64,000 bases of DNA, taken from positions 124,001-188,000 of the forward strand of contig NZ_LQNF01000003.1 in assembly GCF_001618145.1 (NCBI RefSeq), written 5' to 3'. The translations under genes and the position numbers were made by a program. Origin of the DNA: Oceanobacillus damuensis (GTDB lineage: Bacteria > Bacillota > Bacilli > Bacillales > Amphibacillaceae). Within the stretch, counting starts at the first letter, position 1. Each line of letters opens with the position of its first letter. Shown piece after piece: positions 8,608-17,770 of the stretch. Under the pieces are notes generated by a model that had not been told where the DNA came from, searched no databases, and saw only the letters and a program-made list of their open reading frames with translations.

Positions 8608-10227
8608 TCATCTCCGTTCAAACCTCACTCCCCACAGCCTCAAACACAAGTCCAGCAAAAAAACATCATCCGGGTTATCCAGTGACCGGTCCGTCAGTTT
8701 TTCAATTTTTCTCAATCGGTACAGTAGCGATTGACGGTGCAGTGATAGAGTTCGGGCTGTCTGGCTTACATTTTTCTGATGGTGTATATAGGTTGCGAGG
8801 GTGTGCAACAGGTCAAGTCCTTTATTTTTGTCATAGGCTGCAATGTTTCCAATGGTAGAATGCATGATTTCGCTAGCGGACGGGTTGTTCATCAGTGCGC
8901 TCAGCAGTTGGTAGATTCCTGTGTTGGCATAGGTGAATCGTTGTCCTGGGCCTTTATGGGTCCTGCCAATCTCGAGTGCTGTCCTTGCATTTTGATAGCT
9001 TAGGTGGAACGTGAATTTTCCTGCCTGATTTTCTCCAATCCCCAAGGAAAATGCGGGAATCTTGCCTTTTTCAACAGACAGATCAATTTTATCCAGAAAA
9101 AGGTGTGCGTCCTCGCTAGCCTTTTCTTCTGTACATTCAATAAAAACGATAACGAAATTGCGATGAAAGGTGTATATCATCTTTTTCTTAAGTGACTTGG
9201 CTGCAGACTCGAGAATAGTTGATACGCTTTTTTTGAACGTATTTTCGATTTTACCGATGGAATCGCTGTTTGGGATTTGATAAAATTCCATAAGATTTTC
9301 AGGGTAACCAACGATACATACATAAGGTAACTCAACCTCGTAATTTAATTTTTCCCCCTGTTTAATAAAATCCTCCTTGCCATCGGTGGACCAGTCTCCA
9401 TTCAATAGAATTTGCATGAATTCTTCTTTTTCCTTCTCTTCTCTGTTTATTTTTGTTTCTTGTTGCAGAATCCAGAGGGAAAGAATCGTAACGGCCTGTT
9501 TGAGAATCAGCCATGGAATTGGAGTGGCGTTCGGCGATTTCGATTCCAGCAGAAGCCGATATGATTCATGTGCTGGCATATGGATCGGGACGATTTGCGT
9601 AAAGCCGTGATTCTTGGAATGAATGATGTATGGCTCTTTCTGATGGTATGTGGTTAGTAGTGTATCTGAGTCATTTAATGTAGGGTCAATCCATGTGTTT
9701 TTGTCATCATTTTCTACAGTGACAGTCATTTTAAGATTCTTTGATAAATAGGAAAGCGCGTCGTTGAGGGATTTATTTTCCATATATAATCGGAGAAGCT
9801 TGCGTTGAATAATATCTGCCTTTGCCTGAGAGTTCTGTTCCCATTGGTTAATCTGTTCCAACGTGATCTTAATAATATCTCCAAACCGCAGCTCCCAGGG
9901 AAGTTCAATCAAAGGGAAGTTCTCGTTCTGACAAAAGCTGATAATTTGCTCGGGGATATCCAGCACATGCCTCCCTGTGGAAATGGCCATGGCCGCTGCA
10001 CCGGCAGAGAAGACAGCCTCGACATATGAAAGAAAAAGGTCAGGATTGTTTCCGCATCCGATGGCTGTTGTTAAGACAAGCTCATTGTGATAAACAAAAT
10101 CCTCGACAGGCATCTCCATTACGGTAACCGATTCAATTGGCTGGGAGGAAATGATCGTTTCAGCAGCCAATAGATTGGCAGAATTCAATAATGGATTCGT
10201 TAATAAATCCTTCACGGTATATTGCAA
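8608..10227 (-). CDS. PucR family transcriptional regulator
   Basis: A 539-residue regulator. The N-terminal part (about 1-125) matches the purine catabolism regulator PucR ligand domain (DLLTNPLL, VVDF-like EDFVYHNELVLTT). A central GGDEF-like/CdaR region follows, and the C-terminus holds the PucR helix-turn-helix (NVSQTARTLSLHRQSLLYRLRKIEKL, about 490-515). Such proteins activate catabolic genes for purines, amino acids or other nitrogen sources when the substrate is present. It is divergent from the ectoine-hydrolase-like gene, its likely target. Start ATG 10227 has an AAGGAGG site. Confidence 0.88.
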   Translation of the reverse strand: MQYTVKDLLTNPLLNSANLLAAETIISSQPIESVTVMEMPVEDFVYHNELVLTTAIGCGNNPDLFLSYVEAVFSAGAAAMAISTGRHVLDIPEQIISFCQNENFPLIELPWELRFGDIIKITLEQINQWEQNSQAKADIIQRKLLRLYMENKSLNDALSYLSKNLKMTVTVENDDKNTWIDPTLNDSDTLLTTYHQKEPYIIHSKNHGFTQIVPIHMPAHESYRLLLESKSPNATPIPWLILKQAVTILSLWILQQETKINREEKEKEEFMQILLNGDWSTDGKEDFIKQGEKLNYEVELPYVCIVGYPENLMEFYQIPNSDSIGKIENTFKKSVSTILESAAKSLKKKMIYTFHRNFVIVFIECTEEKASEDAHLFLDKIDLSVEKGKIPAFSLGIGENQAGKFTFHLSYQNARTALEIGRTHKGPGQRFTYANTGIYQLLSALMNNPSASEIMHSTIGNIAAYDKNKGLDLLHTLATYIHHQKNVSQTARTLSLHRQSLLYRLRKIEKLTDRSLDNPDDVFLLDLCLRLWGVRFERR

Positions 10228-10581
10228 TGTATGACCTCCTTTTCTGAATATGTATATGTTGACTATCGGCTTCTCTTGCTTTTAAGTGAGAGTATTGTTG
10301 TCATGCTTCATAAAAATCCTCAAAGGTTAGTTGCAGAGGCGCTTTTCCTAAACTTCCCCAACCTGTAAACCTCTCCAATCCACAATACCTTTGTTATGTA
10401 TTCTGGCATATATCTATGTGGAATTCCACAAAAATCATTAAAATTAAAATAATAAAAACTGTCTAATAAACTTCATACAAAATGGTGAATAGTAATAGCA
10501 GACGATAAGTTATAAGATTATTATAATAATTCAATTAAATTTAATGGGGTTATTTTAATTACAAAGGGGTTGATTTGTGAA
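10228..10581. other. Divergent control region between pucR-like and doeA-like genes
   Basis: 354 bp without a gene, AT-rich towards the right. A TATAAT-like box lies in the run near 10520-10530, but no convincing -35 was found. No clear riboswitch or terminator is seen; operator sites for the PucR-type regulator would be expected here. Confidence 0.4.
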
Positions 10582-11796
10582 ATGACTGCTTTTGAACTTA
10601 CAGAGTATAAGGAACGCATTCGGAAGACAAAAGAAAAGATGACTGTAAATGAGCTGGATGTATTGCTTATCACCGACCCGGCGAACATGAATTATTTAAC
10701 CGGCTTTGATGGGTGGTCATTTTACGTACATCAGCTTCTAATGATTCTTCCAGATGAAGAGGAGCCATTCTGGATTGGCCGTGAGCTGGACTTGAATGGA
10801 GCGAAGGCAACTACCTGGCTTAGTGAGACGCATATCATCGGTTACCCAGATATTTATGTTCATTCCAGGGAAAACCATCCCATGGATTTTGTCTGCCGGA
10901 TTTTAAGGGAAATAGGTCAGGCAGGAAGCAGGATAGGAATTGAAATGGATACGTATTATTTTACGGCAAAATGTTTGACGCAATTACAGGCGGGACTTCC
11001 GCAGGCTGTGTTCATGGATGCGACGAATCTCGTGAATGATGTACGAATGATTAAATCGGATCAAGAAATCGAATATATGAAAAATGCGGCAAAAATCGTT
11101 GAGAAGGCAATGCAAACAGGGATTGATGCCATTGAAGTCGGTGTAAGGGAGTGTGATGTGGTTGCGAAGATCATGCATGCACAAATAAGCGGGACTGTTG
11201 AATTTGGCGGGGATTATCCTGCAATCATGCCACTTCTGCCATCCGGCAAAAAAACAGGAGCCCCGCATCTTACCTGGACAGATGCCCCCTATAAATCCGG
11301 TGTCCCAGTCACTTTGGAATTGGCTGGTTGCTATAAGCGCTATCATTCGCCGCTTTCCCGTACCGTCTATCTTGGAGAAGCTAATCCTAAAGTGACCTAC
11401 CTGGCAGATGCTGTCATTGAAGGATTAAATGCAACAATCGATGGGATCAAACCGGGAATGACCGGGGAAGAGGTTGAGGCAGTCTGGAGCAAGTCAATTG
11501 CGAAAAGTGGTTTTATCAAAAATACGCGCATCGGCTATTCGATGGGTCTCAATTATCCGCCAGACTGGGGAGAGCATACTGCAAGCCTGCGACCGGGTGA
11601 TCAAACAGTCCTGCAGCCAAATATGACGTTTCACGTTATACCGGGAATTTGGCTTGAGGAGTATGGCGTGGAACTCAGTGAATCGATAAGGGTAACGGAA
11701 AACGGATGTGAAACTTTTGCCGATTTTCCAAGAAAGCTGTTTGTCAAACCTTCACAACAGGTCTTTAAGATTGGTGGCTTACATGAGAATACTTGA
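10582..11796 (+). CDS. doeA: M24 metallopeptidase, ectoine hydrolase (DoeA/EutD) type
   Basis: A 404-residue creatinase/prolidase-fold hydrolase. It matches the DoeA pattern strongly: NMNYLTGFDGWSFYVHQ near residue 40, the central GGDYPAIMPLLPSG and APHLTWTD segments, and GYSMGLNYPPDWGEHTASL with the metal-binding region. DoeA opens the ectoine ring to N-acetyl-diaminobutyrate. The frame begins with a TTG at 10570, but ATG 10582 fits the AAAGGGG site better, at a rather long 12 bases. Neighbours (PucR regulator, PLP enzyme, M20 deacylase) fit a catabolic locus. Related proline dipeptidases cannot be wholly excluded. Confidence 0.78.
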   Translation: MTAFELTEYKERIRKTKEKMTVNELDVLLITDPANMNYLTGFDGWSFYVHQLLMILPDEEEPFWIGRELDLNGAKATTWLSETHIIGYPDIYVHSRENHPMDFVCRILREIGQAGSRIGIEMDTYYFTAKCLTQLQAGLPQAVFMDATNLVNDVRMIKSDQEIEYMKNAAKIVEKAMQTGIDAIEVGVRECDVVAKIMHAQISGTVEFGGDYPAIMPLLPSGKKTGAPHLTWTDAPYKSGVPVTLELAGCYKRYHSPLSRTVYLGEANPKVTYLADAVIEGLNATIDGIKPGMTGEEVEAVWSKSIAKSGFIKNTRIGYSMGLNYPPDWGEHTASLRPGDQTVLQPNMTFHVIPGIWLEEYGVELSESIRVTENGCETFADFPRKLFVKPSQQVFKIGGLHENT

Positions 11797-11961
11797 TAAA
11801 AGGGAAGGGAGCCATCCTGAGATGCTGATGGGTAATTTACAGGTAAAAAAGGGCTTTGGAATGAATGCCGGTTTCTAGGTCAAGGAGATGGTGGTTACAG
11901 CATTCAGATGCTGGCAGCTGATTGGTAAAAGGAAAATATAAATAAATGGGAGGCTGGTAAC

Positions 11962-13143
11962 ATGAGTAAAGAACATGGCAGGATTGGAACAAAATCAGTT
12001 TGGGCAGGGGAAGAGGATGTACTCGTTCATGGAGCTTCACAGGTTCCGGTCATTGTGAGTGTGGCATATAACTATGACGATATGGATGAATGGTATGATG
12101 TGGCGGTTGGCAAGAAACAGGGTCATATTTACGGAAGGAACACAAATCCGACGGTTCAGGCTTTTGAGGAAAAGGTGCGGATTCTCGAAGGTGCAGAAGC
12201 ATCGACCAGTTTTTCCACAGGAATGGCGGCAATCAGCAATACGCTTTATACCTTTCTGAGGCCAGGCGACAGGGTTGTTTCCATTAAAGACACGTATGGT
12301 GGCACAAATAAGATTTTCACGGAATTTTTACCGAAAATGGATGTCGAAGTTACCCTTTGTGATACGGGGAACCATGAGAATATGGAAGCGGAGGTCGAGA
12401 AAGGCTGTAAAATTCTGTATTTGGAAACACCGACAAACCCTACCGTAAAGATTACCGATATCGAGCGGATGGCGAGAAAAGGAAAAGAGGCAGGTGCGCT
12501 TGTCATTGTAGATAATACATTTGCGACGCCAATAAATCAAAATCCGCTTGATCTCGGTGCTGACCTTGTGCTGCATAGCGCGACGAAATTTTTGGGAGGC
12601 CATGCGGATGCATTGGGTGGAGTCATTTGCGGATCGAAGGAATTAATTGAGCCGATCTATCATTACCGGGAAATCAATGGAGCTACGATGGACCCGTGGG
12701 CAGCCTACTTGCTGCTGAGAGGAATGAAGACGTTGAAGCTGCGGGTGGAGCAGCAGGAAAAGAATGCAATGGCGATCGCTGAATTTCTGCTTCAACAGGA
12801 TGTGGTGGAAGATGTCTATTATCCAGGACTGAAGACACATGTCAATCATGATATTGCCTTGAAGCAGATGAGGGGGTTTGGCGGAATGCTCAGCTTTTCC
12901 CTTAAAGGTGGTATGGATGCTGTGAGAATCCTCCTTCCCAATTTAGTCTATGCCAATCGAGCTGCAAATTTGGGTGCCGTGGAAACAACATATGGACCTG
13001 CCAGAACAACAAGCCATATAGAATGTACACCGGAAGAAAGGGCGAAAATGGGAATTCCAGAAGGACTGGTGCGCCTTTCTGCCGGGATTGAAGATACAGA
13101 AGATTTAATTCGAGACCTGCAACAAGCATTCGCTACTTTATAG
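11962..13143 (+). CDS. Cystathionine gamma-synthase/lyase family PLP enzyme
   Basis: A 393-residue Cys/Met-metabolism PLP enzyme of fold type I. The Schiff-base lysine is Lys209 in SATKFLGGH; other family marks are YGRNTNPT, SFSTGMAAI, VDNTFATP and RLSAGIE. Family members catalyse gamma-replacement or elimination on homocysteine, methionine or cystathionine. It is not in a sulfur gene context: it follows the DoeA-like gene by 165 bp and precedes an M20 hydrolase, so it may act on a four-carbon amino acid from ectoine breakdown. That is inference. The stop codon TAG shares its last base with dispersed repeat A2. Ribosome site GGGAGG. Confidence 0.85.
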   Translation: MSKEHGRIGTKSVWAGEEDVLVHGASQVPVIVSVAYNYDDMDEWYDVAVGKKQGHIYGRNTNPTVQAFEEKVRILEGAEASTSFSTGMAAISNTLYTFLRPGDRVVSIKDTYGGTNKIFTEFLPKMDVEVTLCDTGNHENMEAEVEKGCKILYLETPTNPTVKITDIERMARKGKEAGALVIVDNTFATPINQNPLDLGADLVLHSATKFLGGHADALGGVICGSKELIEPIYHYREINGATMDPWAAYLLLRGMKTLKLRVEQQEKNAMAIAEFLLQQDVVEDVYYPGLKTHVNHDIALKQMRGFGGMLSFSLKGGMDAVRILLPNLVYANRAANLGAVETTYGPARTTSHIECTPEERAKMGIPEGLVRLSAGIEDTEDLIRDLQQAFATL

Positions 13144-13181
13144 GTGCCTGTCACTTCCCGGTTTTTGTCATATTTTGTCGA
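13143..13181 (+). repeat. Dispersed repeat family A, copy 2
   Basis: GGTGCCTGTCACTTCCCG then TTTTTGTCATATTTTGTCGA. Its first G is the last base of the PLP enzyme's TAG stop. Confidence 0.85.
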
Positions 13182-13224
13182 GAGATGTGAGGAAGATGCT
13201 CGGCCAAAAGTGGTTTAGTTATAG

Positions 13225-13355
13225 AAAAATCCGAACTGTGATTCTGAATTCTTTAGTTAGAATTCGAATTAGTTCGGATTTTTTTCTTTTTTAAGCCTGC
13301 TAATCTTGCAATCACATGTTTTAGAAATGGTATTTTTAGTTATGGACCAGCCACT
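13225..13355 (-). repeat. Dispersed hairpin element, family B copy 1 (acts as terminator)
   Basis: A 131-bp element homologous, in opposite orientation, to 43455-43587. On the + strand it begins with a long hairpin (ATCCGAACT...AGTTCGGAT with inner GAATTCTTTAGTTAGAATTC) followed by a T run, so it can terminate the PLP gene transcript. It ends with the conserved flank TATGGACCAGCC. It resembles a miniature or remnant mobile element. Confidence 0.7.
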
Positions 13356-13562
13356 TATTTTCAATATACATAGTATATTTCTTAACTTCTCACCGTTCAC
13401 TGCCACTTCATCAGATTCTATGATATTCTTATGCTAAACAGGAATATGAAAAATTCCGATAACGATGTCTTTAATCAACTTGATGCTGTTTGAATTAATT
13501 AACCACACAGTGGAACGCGGAAAAACACAACCCGCCTATAAACACATTATAAAGGATGGCGA

Positions 13563-14693
13563 ATGATGGGAAACACGATTGAACAAAAAGTTAATGATAC
13601 ATTTCATTATCTGCATAATCATGCAGAGATCAGCTGGGAAGAGGTGGAGACGACTAAATATATTAAGAATCAACTAGAAAAAAGCGGCTGTAATGTTACA
13701 GTTTTTGAGGATTGTACAGGGGTCATTGGGGAGTTTGGGAATTTTGACAAAGGCCTTCCGGTTGTAGGGATACGTGCGGATATGGATGCATTGTGGCAGG
13801 AAGTCAACGGCAAATTTCAGGCGAATCACTCCTGTGGTCATGATGCACATATGGCGATGGTTTTAGGTGTGTTGTGGAAACTGGTGCAAACACCGGAAAT
13901 AGCTGATCAGGTAGCGGTAAAATTTATTTTTCAGCCTGCTGAGGAAAATGGAACTGGCGCACTGAAAATGGTGGAGAAGAAGGTTATAGACAATGTCGAT
14001 TATCTATTTGGTATTCACCTTAGACCTTCACAGGAAACTAAAATGGGACAGGCGACACCAGTAATCGTCCATGGTGCCACGAAAATGTACAGTGCAGACA
14101 TTAAGGGAGAGGATGCTCATGGGGCGAGACCTCATCTTAATCATAATGCCATTGAAATTGGTGCACAGATTGTCAATATGATCAGCCAGATTCACTTGGA
14201 TCCAAGGATTCCCCATTCTGTTAAAATGACTAAGTTCCAGGCTGGTGGAAAAAATACAAACATCATACCGGGAAACGCATCTTTCTCACTTGATCTCCGG
14301 GCACAAAATAATAAATTGATAGACCAATTGGAAAAGAAAGTGAACAGTATATTTGAATCGATTCGGAATTTATACGATGTAGATATCGAAATAACCTCTG
14401 TTGGCGGAATAGCTGCTGCTGAAACAAATGAAGAAGCAATTTCGATTATGAGTCAATCCATCAAAGAGACAATCGGTGAGGAGAATCTTACCCCGCCACT
14501 TGTTACACCTGGTGGCGATGATTTCCACTTTTATACGATAGAAAAACCATCCCTGAAAGCTACCATGTTAGGGTTGGGCTGTGATCTTCAGCCTGGACTG
14601 CATCATCCTCACATGACATTCAATGAGAAGGCATTGATGAATGGCGTGGAAATTTTGCACAGAGCGGTGCTGAATACGTATAACATTCAATAG
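13563..14693 (+). CDS. M20 family amidohydrolase (AmhX-like)
   Basis: A 376-residue M20 hydrolase with the two-metal motif SCGHDAHM (about residues 88-95) and QPAEEN with the catalytic Glu at about 125; the dimerisation lobe sits at about 175-290. Family members remove acyl groups from amino acids or hydrolyse amide-linked conjugates. The shape fits AmhX-type aminoacylases. Beside a DoeA-like enzyme it is a candidate N-acetyl-diaminobutyrate deacetylase, a step done by a different family (DoeB) in Halomonas; this is inference. Two adjacent ATGs (13563, 13566) share the AAAGGATGG site. It ends at a strong hairpin terminator. Confidence 0.82.
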   Translation: MMGNTIEQKVNDTFHYLHNHAEISWEEVETTKYIKNQLEKSGCNVTVFEDCTGVIGEFGNFDKGLPVVGIRADMDALWQEVNGKFQANHSCGHDAHMAMVLGVLWKLVQTPEIADQVAVKFIFQPAEENGTGALKMVEKKVIDNVDYLFGIHLRPSQETKMGQATPVIVHGATKMYSADIKGEDAHGARPHLNHNAIEIGAQIVNMISQIHLDPRIPHSVKMTKFQAGGKNTNIIPGNASFSLDLRAQNNKLIDQLEKKVNSIFESIRNLYDVDIEITSVGGIAAAETNEEAISIMSQSIKETIGEENLTPPLVTPGGDDFHFYTIEKPSLKATMLGLGCDLQPGLHHPHMTFNEKALMNGVEILHRAVLNTYNIQ

Positions 14694-14700
14694 GATTTTG

Positions 14701-14738
14701 AACTTCCGCAGTGGTTGCTGCGGAAGTTAGAGTTTTTT
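14701..14738 (+). terminator. Terminator after M20 hydrolase
   Basis: AACTTCCGCAG / CTGCGGAAGTT, a perfect 11-bp stem, then AGAGTTTTTT. Confidence 0.88.
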
Positions 14739-14755
14739 AGCAAGTAAGAAAGGGA

Positions 14756-14830
14756 GTATAAACTTTCTTGCTTGCATAAGTGCAACTAAGGCATTCGCCG
14801 AAAGGCTTGGCGCATGCCAAGTTTTCTAAC
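14756..14830 (+). repeat. Dispersed repeat family C, copy 1
   Basis: GTATAAACTTTC..., then GTGCAACTAAGGCATTC, GCTTGGCGCATGCCAAG (a short palindrome) and TTTTCTAAC. The left half matches 20936-20985; the right half matches 43650-43711 and the reverse of 18857-18905. Confidence 0.6.
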
Positions 14831-14943
14831 GAAATAGCATCTCAGGAAAATGGATGTATGCAGCTATTGTTTTGGATATTACAATATCTTTCATGATAAG
14901 ATAATTTGTAAACAGGAAAATTCATAGGAGTGGGGTGTAACGA

Positions 14944-15921
14944 ATGAACATAGCTACAATTGGAACAGGAAGTATTGTTGAACTATTCCTTTCCGCCGTA
15001 GATGAAGTGGATGGGGAGCAGTGTGTGGCAGTTTATTCCCGCAGAGAGGAGTCTGCTGAAAGATTGGCAGATAAATTTGATATCTCTGCTATTTATACAG
15101 ATTTGCATGCGTTAATGGAAAATACGGCGATTGATTTTGTGTATATTGCATCGCCGAACAGTATCCATTTTGAGCAGGCATATATGGCACTTCAACATGG
15201 CAAAAACGTTATTTGTGAAAAGCCATTTACATCAACCCTTCGAGAAGCGGAACAGTTAGCTGGGCTGGCGAGAGAAAAACAGCTGATGATTTTTGAAGCC
15301 ATTTCAACGATACATATGCCAAATTATAAATTAATCAGCAAACATCTCGACAGTCTTGGTCCAATTAAGCTGGTTCAATGCAATTACAGCCAGTTTTCAA
15401 GCCGTTACGAAAAGTTGAAGAACGGTGAAATGCCGAATGTGTTCCACCCTAAATTTTCAGGTGGCGCTTTAGCGGATATCAACATTTATAATCTGCATTT
15501 TGTCATGAACCTCTTTGGCGGGCCGGAATCGGTAAGTTATACAGCGAATAAGCATGCGAATGGAATTGATACATCGGGCGTCGCTGTAATGAAATATCCG
15601 GATTTTATTGCCGAGTGTGTTGGCGCGAAGGATACGCAAAGTATGAACTTTGCAATGATCCAAGGGGAAAAAGGGTATCTGAATGTTTTAAACGGTGCGA
15701 ATGGCTGTCAGGAAGTGATGATAACGATTGGCGATAGGGAAATAAGGATGAATGCCCAGACGAAAACAAACCGCCTATACTATGAAGTCGCAGAATTCCA
15801 GAAGATTTTTCAAGCGGGAGATTTTGAACGTTGTTATGAGCTGCTGGATTATACGCTGTCTGTTGTGGGTGTATTGGAAGAAGCAAGAAAAGACGGTGGG
15901 ATAGTTTTTGAAGCGGATTGA
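14944..15921 (+). CDS. Gfo/Idh/MocA family oxidoreductase
   Basis: A 325-residue NAD(P)-dependent sugar/cyclitol dehydrogenase-like enzyme. The N-terminal Rossmann fold shows GTGSIVE (residues 7-13) and the family motif CEKPFTS (about 95-101), whose Lys is the usual catalytic residue. The C-terminal alpha/beta domain has FSGGALADINIYNLH, resembling the GGGALxDxGxY motif. Substrate is unknown. GGAGTGGGG ribosome site before ATG. It sits alone between terminator 14701 and the MscS gene. Confidence 0.85.
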   Translation: MNIATIGTGSIVELFLSAVDEVDGEQCVAVYSRREESAERLADKFDISAIYTDLHALMENTAIDFVYIASPNSIHFEQAYMALQHGKNVICEKPFTSTLREAEQLAGLAREKQLMIFEAISTIHMPNYKLISKHLDSLGPIKLVQCNYSQFSSRYEKLKNGEMPNVFHPKFSGGALADINIYNLHFVMNLFGGPESVSYTANKHANGIDTSGVAVMKYPDFIAECVGAKDTQSMNFAMIQGEKGYLNVLNGANGCQEVMITIGDREIRMNAQTKTNRLYYEVAEFQKIFQAGDFERCYELLDYTLSVVGVLEEARKDGGIVFEAD

Positions 15922-16012
15922 ATGGTGCAGGGTTACATAAAAGGAAATTTGCGTGATTCCAAAATAGATGTTTATTTCAACTTTCGAAAATTTAATTGCT
16001 GGAAGGAGTGGA

Positions 16013-16843
16013 ATGATGGAGATTTTTGGTTACACAATTGATTTTGGGGAGATAGTTGGCGCTATTTTACCGGTGATTGGGCAAATAATTCTGCTGCTTA
16101 TTCTATATGCGATCGTTGTTCCGATTGGCAAAAAACTTATAGAAAGAGCCTTGAACAAAGCATCCATTAGGCAGAAAACATCGCCTGGACGGATGAAAAC
16201 ACTTGAAAAATTGCTTGTTAACCTATTTTCATATGTAATGATTTTTATTTTAATTGTCATGTTATTAACGACACTCGGAATTGAAATAGGACCGATCATT
16301 GCTGGTGCCGGGGTAGCTGGGCTTGCAATTGCCTTTGGTGCACAGGGCCTCGTCAGTGATGTTGTAACAGGATTTTTTGTGCTGCTGGAGCGGCAAATTG
16401 AGGTCGATGATTATGTAACAACTGCAGGCTATGATGGAATCGTAGAGGAAATCGGTCTGCGCACCACTAAAATTCGCAGCTTTGATGGTACATTAAATTA
16501 TGTGCCGAACCGTTACATTGAAGGGGTGGCGAATCACTCGAGAGGGAATATGCGAGCCCTCGTTGATATTGGCATTAGTTATGATACGGATATTGACCAG
16601 GCCATCAAGGTTCTGGAAACGATTTGCTCGGAGTTCCAGTTGGATGAACGTTTTAAAGATGGCCCAAATGCAATCGGCGTCCAAAGCTTTGGTGCCTCCG
16701 ATGTTGTTCTCCGTGTGGTCGGCCAGACAGAGAATGGACTGCAATGGGAATGTGAGCGTGACATGAAAAAACGAATCAAAGAAGTATTTGATCAACAAAA
16801 CATCGAAATCCCATATCCACATCAGGTGCTCATACAGAAATAA
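16013..16843 (+). CDS. Small-conductance mechanosensitive channel (MscS family)
   Basis: About 276 residues, the length of Bacillus YkuT/YfkC-type channels. Three hydrophobic segments precede the pore-lining TM3 (AGAGVAGLAIAFGAQGLVSD, about residues 93-112) with its Gly/Ala packing pattern, followed by the beta domain (EVDDYV, GLRTTKIRSFDG, VPNR). The channel opens on membrane tension during hypo-osmotic shock, which suits an organism rich in compatible solutes. ATG 16013/16016 follow GGAAGGAGTGG; the frame is open from 15968 without a ribosome site. Confidence 0.92.
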   Translation: MMEIFGYTIDFGEIVGAILPVIGQIILLLILYAIVVPIGKKLIERALNKASIRQKTSPGRMKTLEKLLVNLFSYVMIFILIVMLLTTLGIEIGPIIAGAGVAGLAIAFGAQGLVSDVVTGFFVLLERQIEVDDYVTTAGYDGIVEEIGLRTTKIRSFDGTLNYVPNRYIEGVANHSRGNMRALVDIGISYDTDIDQAIKVLETICSEFQLDERFKDGPNAIGVQSFGASDVVLRVVGQTENGLQWECERDMKKRIKEVFDQQNIEIPYPHQVLIQK

Positions 16844-16844
16844 C

Positions 16845-16884
16845 GGTGCCTGTCACTTCCCGGAATTTGTAGAATATTGTCGAA
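16845..16884 (+). repeat. Dispersed repeat family A, copy 3
   Basis: GGTGCCTGTCACTTCCCG then GAATTTGTAGAATATTGTCGAA. It starts two bases after the mscS stop codon. Confidence 0.85.
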
Positions 16885-16886
16885 TG

Positions 16887-16919
16887 AAGTAGTCCTTATT
16901 TTTATGGGGCTACTTTTTG
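16887..16919 (+). terminator. Terminator after mscS
   Basis: AAGTAGTCC pairs with GGGGCTACTT around TTATTTTTAT, followed by a T run; it directly follows repeat A3. Confidence 0.75.
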
Positions 16920-17061
16920 TTTTGTTGGGGCCTACCTCACATACTGGAAATAGTTATCTGCCTCTAATAAATAGTCATTAATCCCTAGCCCACATTACCA
17001 ATTTTTCCTGTAAAATAAACATCGGTGTTTATAAATATTACAACAAGAGGGGCTATTAATC

Positions 17062-17688
17062 ATGAATGGAACAGCACACGCTGCAATAGGTGCAGCAGCA
17101 GGATTTATTGTTGCAAACAATGTTGCTTCAACGCCTGTTGATACATTCCTTCTAGTTGGATTGGGAGCGGTATCGGGATTGATGCCTGATCTTGATGTCG
17201 ATGGCAAACTGCGCAATAGAATAACCTTTTCCCACAGGGTAATCCAGTCTGTTGCCCAAATAATCGGGCTATTGATGATTATTTATAGTATTTATGAAGG
17301 AAGGGCAGCGGATTGTTTTTCAGGTATAGGAATAGGTGTCGGAATGCTGGTATTATCCTCATACCTTAAGCAGAGGCATATGCTGTTGATTACAGGTATT
17401 GGAGTGATCGGGGGCGGTATTTCCCTGCAGGAAGTCTGGCTGATACTGCTCGGAGTATACATTCTGATCGCATCCTATGTTTCACATCGAACCTACACAC
17501 ACTCGGTATTGGGAGTTGTTTTTCTCGGAGCCATTGCTTATCAACTGGAAATATCCATTCAAGCTGACGGTGTTTTCTACACTTGCCTGGCTGGATACAT
17601 AAGTCACCTGATTGCAGACAGCAAATTTCTCCCGGTCAACAAACGTGGAGTAAAATTGTTCTTACCTTTCTCTTCAGCGGAATTTTAG
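17062..17688 (+). CDS. YdjM-like membrane-bound metal-dependent hydrolase
   Basis: A 208-residue integral membrane protein of the YdjM family (in Escherichia coli an SOS-regulated inner membrane protein). Family marks are the N-terminal TAHAAIGAAAG with a His, LMPDLD (about 48-53), FSHR, SHRTYTHS (about 140-147) and GYISHLIADS near the C-terminus: conserved His/Asp in or near membrane helices that could bind a metal. The biochemical reaction is not known. No LexA/DinR box was recognised upstream. Its stop codon abuts repeat A4. Confidence 0.8.
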   Translation: MNGTAHAAIGAAAGFIVANNVASTPVDTFLLVGLGAVSGLMPDLDVDGKLRNRITFSHRVIQSVAQIIGLLMIIYSIYEGRAADCFSGIGIGVGMLVLSSYLKQRHMLLITGIGVIGGGISLQEVWLILLGVYILIASYVSHRTYTHSVLGVVFLGAIAYQLEISIQADGVFYTCLAGYISHLIADSKFLPVNKRGVKLFLPFSSAEF

Positions 17689-17717
17689 ATGCCTGTCACT
17701 CCCCGAAATATGTCGAA
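17689..17717 (+). repeat. Dispersed repeat family A, copy 4
   Basis: ATGCCTGTCACTCCCCG then AAATATGTCGAA, directly after the TAG stop of the YdjM-like gene. Confidence 0.82.
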
Positions 17718-17724
17718 TTATGTC

Positions 17725-17770
17725 AAAAAGGATTTCCCGGAATCATACTTCCGATGGGAAATCCTTTTTT
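17725..17770. terminator. Bidirectional terminator
   Basis: AAAAGGATTTCCC pairs with GGGAAATCCTTTT around 17 bases; it lies between convergent genes and has T runs in both directions. Confidence 0.85.
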
